From contig CAZULK010000129.1 of the NCBI GenBank assembly GCA_964621225.1, forward strand, positions 1 through 7,842: DNA of 7,842 nt, in the 5' to 3' direction. Below are positions 6,450 through 7,842 of this stretch, piece by piece. How positions within the stretch are numbered: the first letter of the stretch is position 1; every line of letters begins with the position of its first letter. A program made the translations under genes and the position numbers. Origin of the DNA: CAYNUJ01 sp964621225. GTDB taxonomy: Bacteria > Bacteroidota > Ignavibacteria > Ignavibacteriales > Melioribacteraceae. The notes under the pieces were generated by a model, which did no database searches, was not told the DNA's origin, and saw nothing but the letters and a program-made list of their open reading frames with translations.

Positions 6450-7380
6450 GAAATTAATAATTGGCTCCCGCGGCAGCGATCTTGCTTTGTGGCAAGCCAA
6501 TTTCGTTAAAAAATCATTGGAGAAAGCACACAAGGGATTGAAAGTTGAAATCAAACTGGTTAAAACCAAAGGGGATAAAATTCTTGATGTAGCCCTTTCA
6601 AAAATTGGAGACAAAGGTTTGTTCACCAAAGAATTGGAAGTGGCTTTGCTTAACGGTGAAGTGGACATTGCCGTGCATAGTTTGAAAGACCTTCAAACCG
6701 AAATACCCAAAGGATTGAAATTAGCTGCGGTTACCAAAAGGCACGATGTGGAAGATGTGATCATAGCTCGTAAAAAAAGAATTACACTTGATAAACTTCC
6801 CGAAGGTGCAACTGTTGCAACCGGTTCGTTAAGAAGGCGTTCACAATTAAAACATTTGCGTCCCGATTTGAATATAGTTGAACTTAGAGGCAATGTTCCT
6901 ACAAGAATTAAGAAATTCGAAAAGTCGAAATGGGATGCAATTATTCTTGCTCGTGCCGGTGTGGAAAGATTAAAGCTGAAAAAACATATCAGCTCGATAA
7001 TTCCTCGAGATGTAATATTACCGGCAGTGGGACAAGGTGCATTGGGAATAGAAATAAATGCAAAGAATAAATTTGCCGAAGAAATTGTTCAAGCAATTCA
7101 CGACGAAAACAGCTACTATGCAGCTTTAGCCGAAAGAGCATTATTAAAAACATTGGAAGGCGGATGCCAAGTTCCCATAGGAGCATTTGCTGAGGTCAGG
7201 TCGAATGGATTGTACCTCGAAGGATTTGTCGGTTCGCTGGACGGAACGGAAACTTACAGAGCAAAAATCCGCGGCAAGAAAAAAGACGCCGAACTGCTTG
7301 GCAAAAGTTTGGCGAAAGCTTTGATGAAAGCCGGAGCGAAAAAATTGTTGAAAGAAATTTATGCCGAAGCGGGTAGATAA
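6439..7380 (+). CDS. hemC: Hydroxymethylbilane synthase (porphobilinogen deaminase)
   Basis: Cytoplasmic enzyme joining four porphobilinogen molecules into the linear tetrapyrrole hydroxymethylbilane, built on a covalent dipyrromethane cofactor. The 313-residue length is normal. Family landmarks appear in order: IGSRGSDLALWQA (8-20), HSLKDL (80-85) with the catalytic Asp84, TGSLRRRSQL (128-137) and ELRGNVPTRIKK (148-159) with the arginines that hold the growing chain, PAVGQGALGIE (195-205), and LEGGCQVPIGAF (239-250) with Cys243 as cofactor attachment site. The start is GTG, backed by a strong ribosome binding site, and overlaps the hemA end by 11 bases. Its stop is followed without any spacer by the hemD frame. 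All catalytic residues are present, so it should be active. The product is the substrate of HemD. Confidence 0.97.
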   Translation: MKNKKLIIGSRGSDLALWQANFVKKSLEKAHKGLKVEIKLVKTKGDKILDVALSKIGDKGLFTKELEVALLNGEVDIAVHSLKDLQTEIPKGLKLAAVTKRHDVEDVIIARKKRITLDKLPEGATVATGSLRRRSQLKHLRPDLNIVELRGNVPTRIKKFEKSKWDAIILARAGVERLKLKKHISSIIPRDVILPAVGQGALGIEINAKNKFAEEIVQAIHDENSYYAALAERALLKTLEGGCQVPIGAFAEVRSNGLYLEGFVGSLDGTETYRAKIRGKKKDAELLGKSLAKALMKAGAKKLLKEIYAEAGR

Positions 7381-7842
7381 TTGAGCAAAGTCGATAACAA
7401 TATTGTGCTTATCACCAAGGAAGCCGACGAAGTGTGGGATTCGGTAACTCCATTAATTGAGAATGGATTCGAACTTCTTTTCTTTCCCACATTCAAAACC
7501 AAAGCGCTCAAGCCGGTGTTGCAGGAATCACTAAACTCATTTGATTTCGATATTGTTGTATTTACCTCAGGCAACTCCGTTAAATATTTTATGGAGTATT
7601 TGGAGGATAATGATATTCTTCCCGATTTTTCCCGCACAAGGGTGATTGCATCCGGTCCGAAAACAAAGCTGAAGTGTGAATTATTCGGATTGAATGCGGA
7701 ACTACCTGGAAAATTTTCGGCAGAAGGTATTGTTGAATTTCTTTCGAACGAAGATCTGAATGGGAAAAAAGTATTATTCCCTTGTTCTAAAATAGCAAGG
7801 AAGGAATTGGAAGAAGGACTGAAAAATTTTGGTGCGGAAGTC
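7381..7842 (+). CDS. hemD: Uroporphyrinogen-III synthase (3' end missing)
   Basis: Enzyme that closes hydroxymethylbilane to uroporphyrinogen III while inverting ring D. The first 154 codons are visible and remain open to the right edge; the family is usually about 250 residues, so roughly the last 40% is missing. HemD is poorly conserved, but the recognisable points are there: NIVLITKEAD (7-16) as first strand, VVFTSGNSVKYF (59-70) in place of the common FTSxNAV, a VIASGPKTKLKCELFG segment (88-103), FSAEGIVEFL (112-121) and GKKVLFPCSKIARKELEEGLK (128-148; lacking the usual Arg after Pro) followed by NFGAEV. The only start that uses the whole domain is TTG at 7381, directly after the hemC stop; the next option, GTG at 7405, would cut into the first strand. 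Position after hemC strongly supports the call. Confidence 0.88.
   Translation, partial: MSKVDNNIVLITKEADEVWDSVTPLIENGFELLFFPTFKTKALKPVLQESLNSFDFDIVVFTSGNSVKYFMEYLEDNDILPDFSRTRVIASGPKTKLKCELFGLNAELPGKFSAEGIVEFLSNEDLNGKKVLFPCSKIARKELEEGLKNFGAEV

Overview
The window looks like chromosomal DNA of an AT-rich, Gram-negative anaerobic or facultative bacterium, most plausibly of the Ignavibacteria/Chlorobi/Bacteroidota group. This is an inference from several traits: weak or absent Shine-Dalgarno sequences before most genes, a hemA-hemC-hemD order of the kind known from green sulfur bacteria preceded by a HemX/CcsA-like membrane protein, and CX4CH multiheme domains typical of metal-respiring bacteria. 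All supported genes lie on the + strand, and no tRNA, rRNA, mobile element or CRISPR array was seen.

Region 1 (1-4012) is a tight run of four genes for electron transfer through the cell envelope: the 3' part of a c554-like cytochrome with four visible haem sites, a 424-residue cysteine-free outer-membrane beta-barrel candidate, a secreted cytochrome with 14 CXXCH sites, and a probable lipoprotein cytochrome with eight CXXCH sites plus one CX4CH site. Spacers are 9, 1 and 16 bases, so the genes look like one operon, closed by a strong intrinsic terminator at 4019-4042. At least 27 haem sites plus a barrel and a lipid-anchored cytochrome match the parts list of a porin-cytochrome conduit (as in Geobacter Omb-Oma-Omc or Shewanella MtrCAB), which moves electrons between periplasm and cell exterior. 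The individual proteins do not look like close copies of those prototypes, so this is the best candidate for a little-described system here.

Region 2 (4013-4307) is a 295-base AT-rich gap. It holds the terminator at its left end and a possible sigma-54-like promoter at 4264-4279; I see no convincing gene or RNA in the rest.

Region 3 (4308-7842) is a tetrapyrrole operon: hemX-like membrane protein, hemA (glutamyl-tRNA reductase), hemC (hydroxymethylbilane synthase) and the 5' part of hemD (uroporphyrinogen-III synthase), which runs off the right edge. Spacers are 12 bases, an 11-base overlap, and a direct stop-start abutment. These genes cover the first committed step and the later ring-building steps from glutamyl-tRNA towards uroporphyrinogen III. 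The haem demand of region 1 gives a functional reason for the two units to be neighbours, although the terminator suggests they are transcribed separately.
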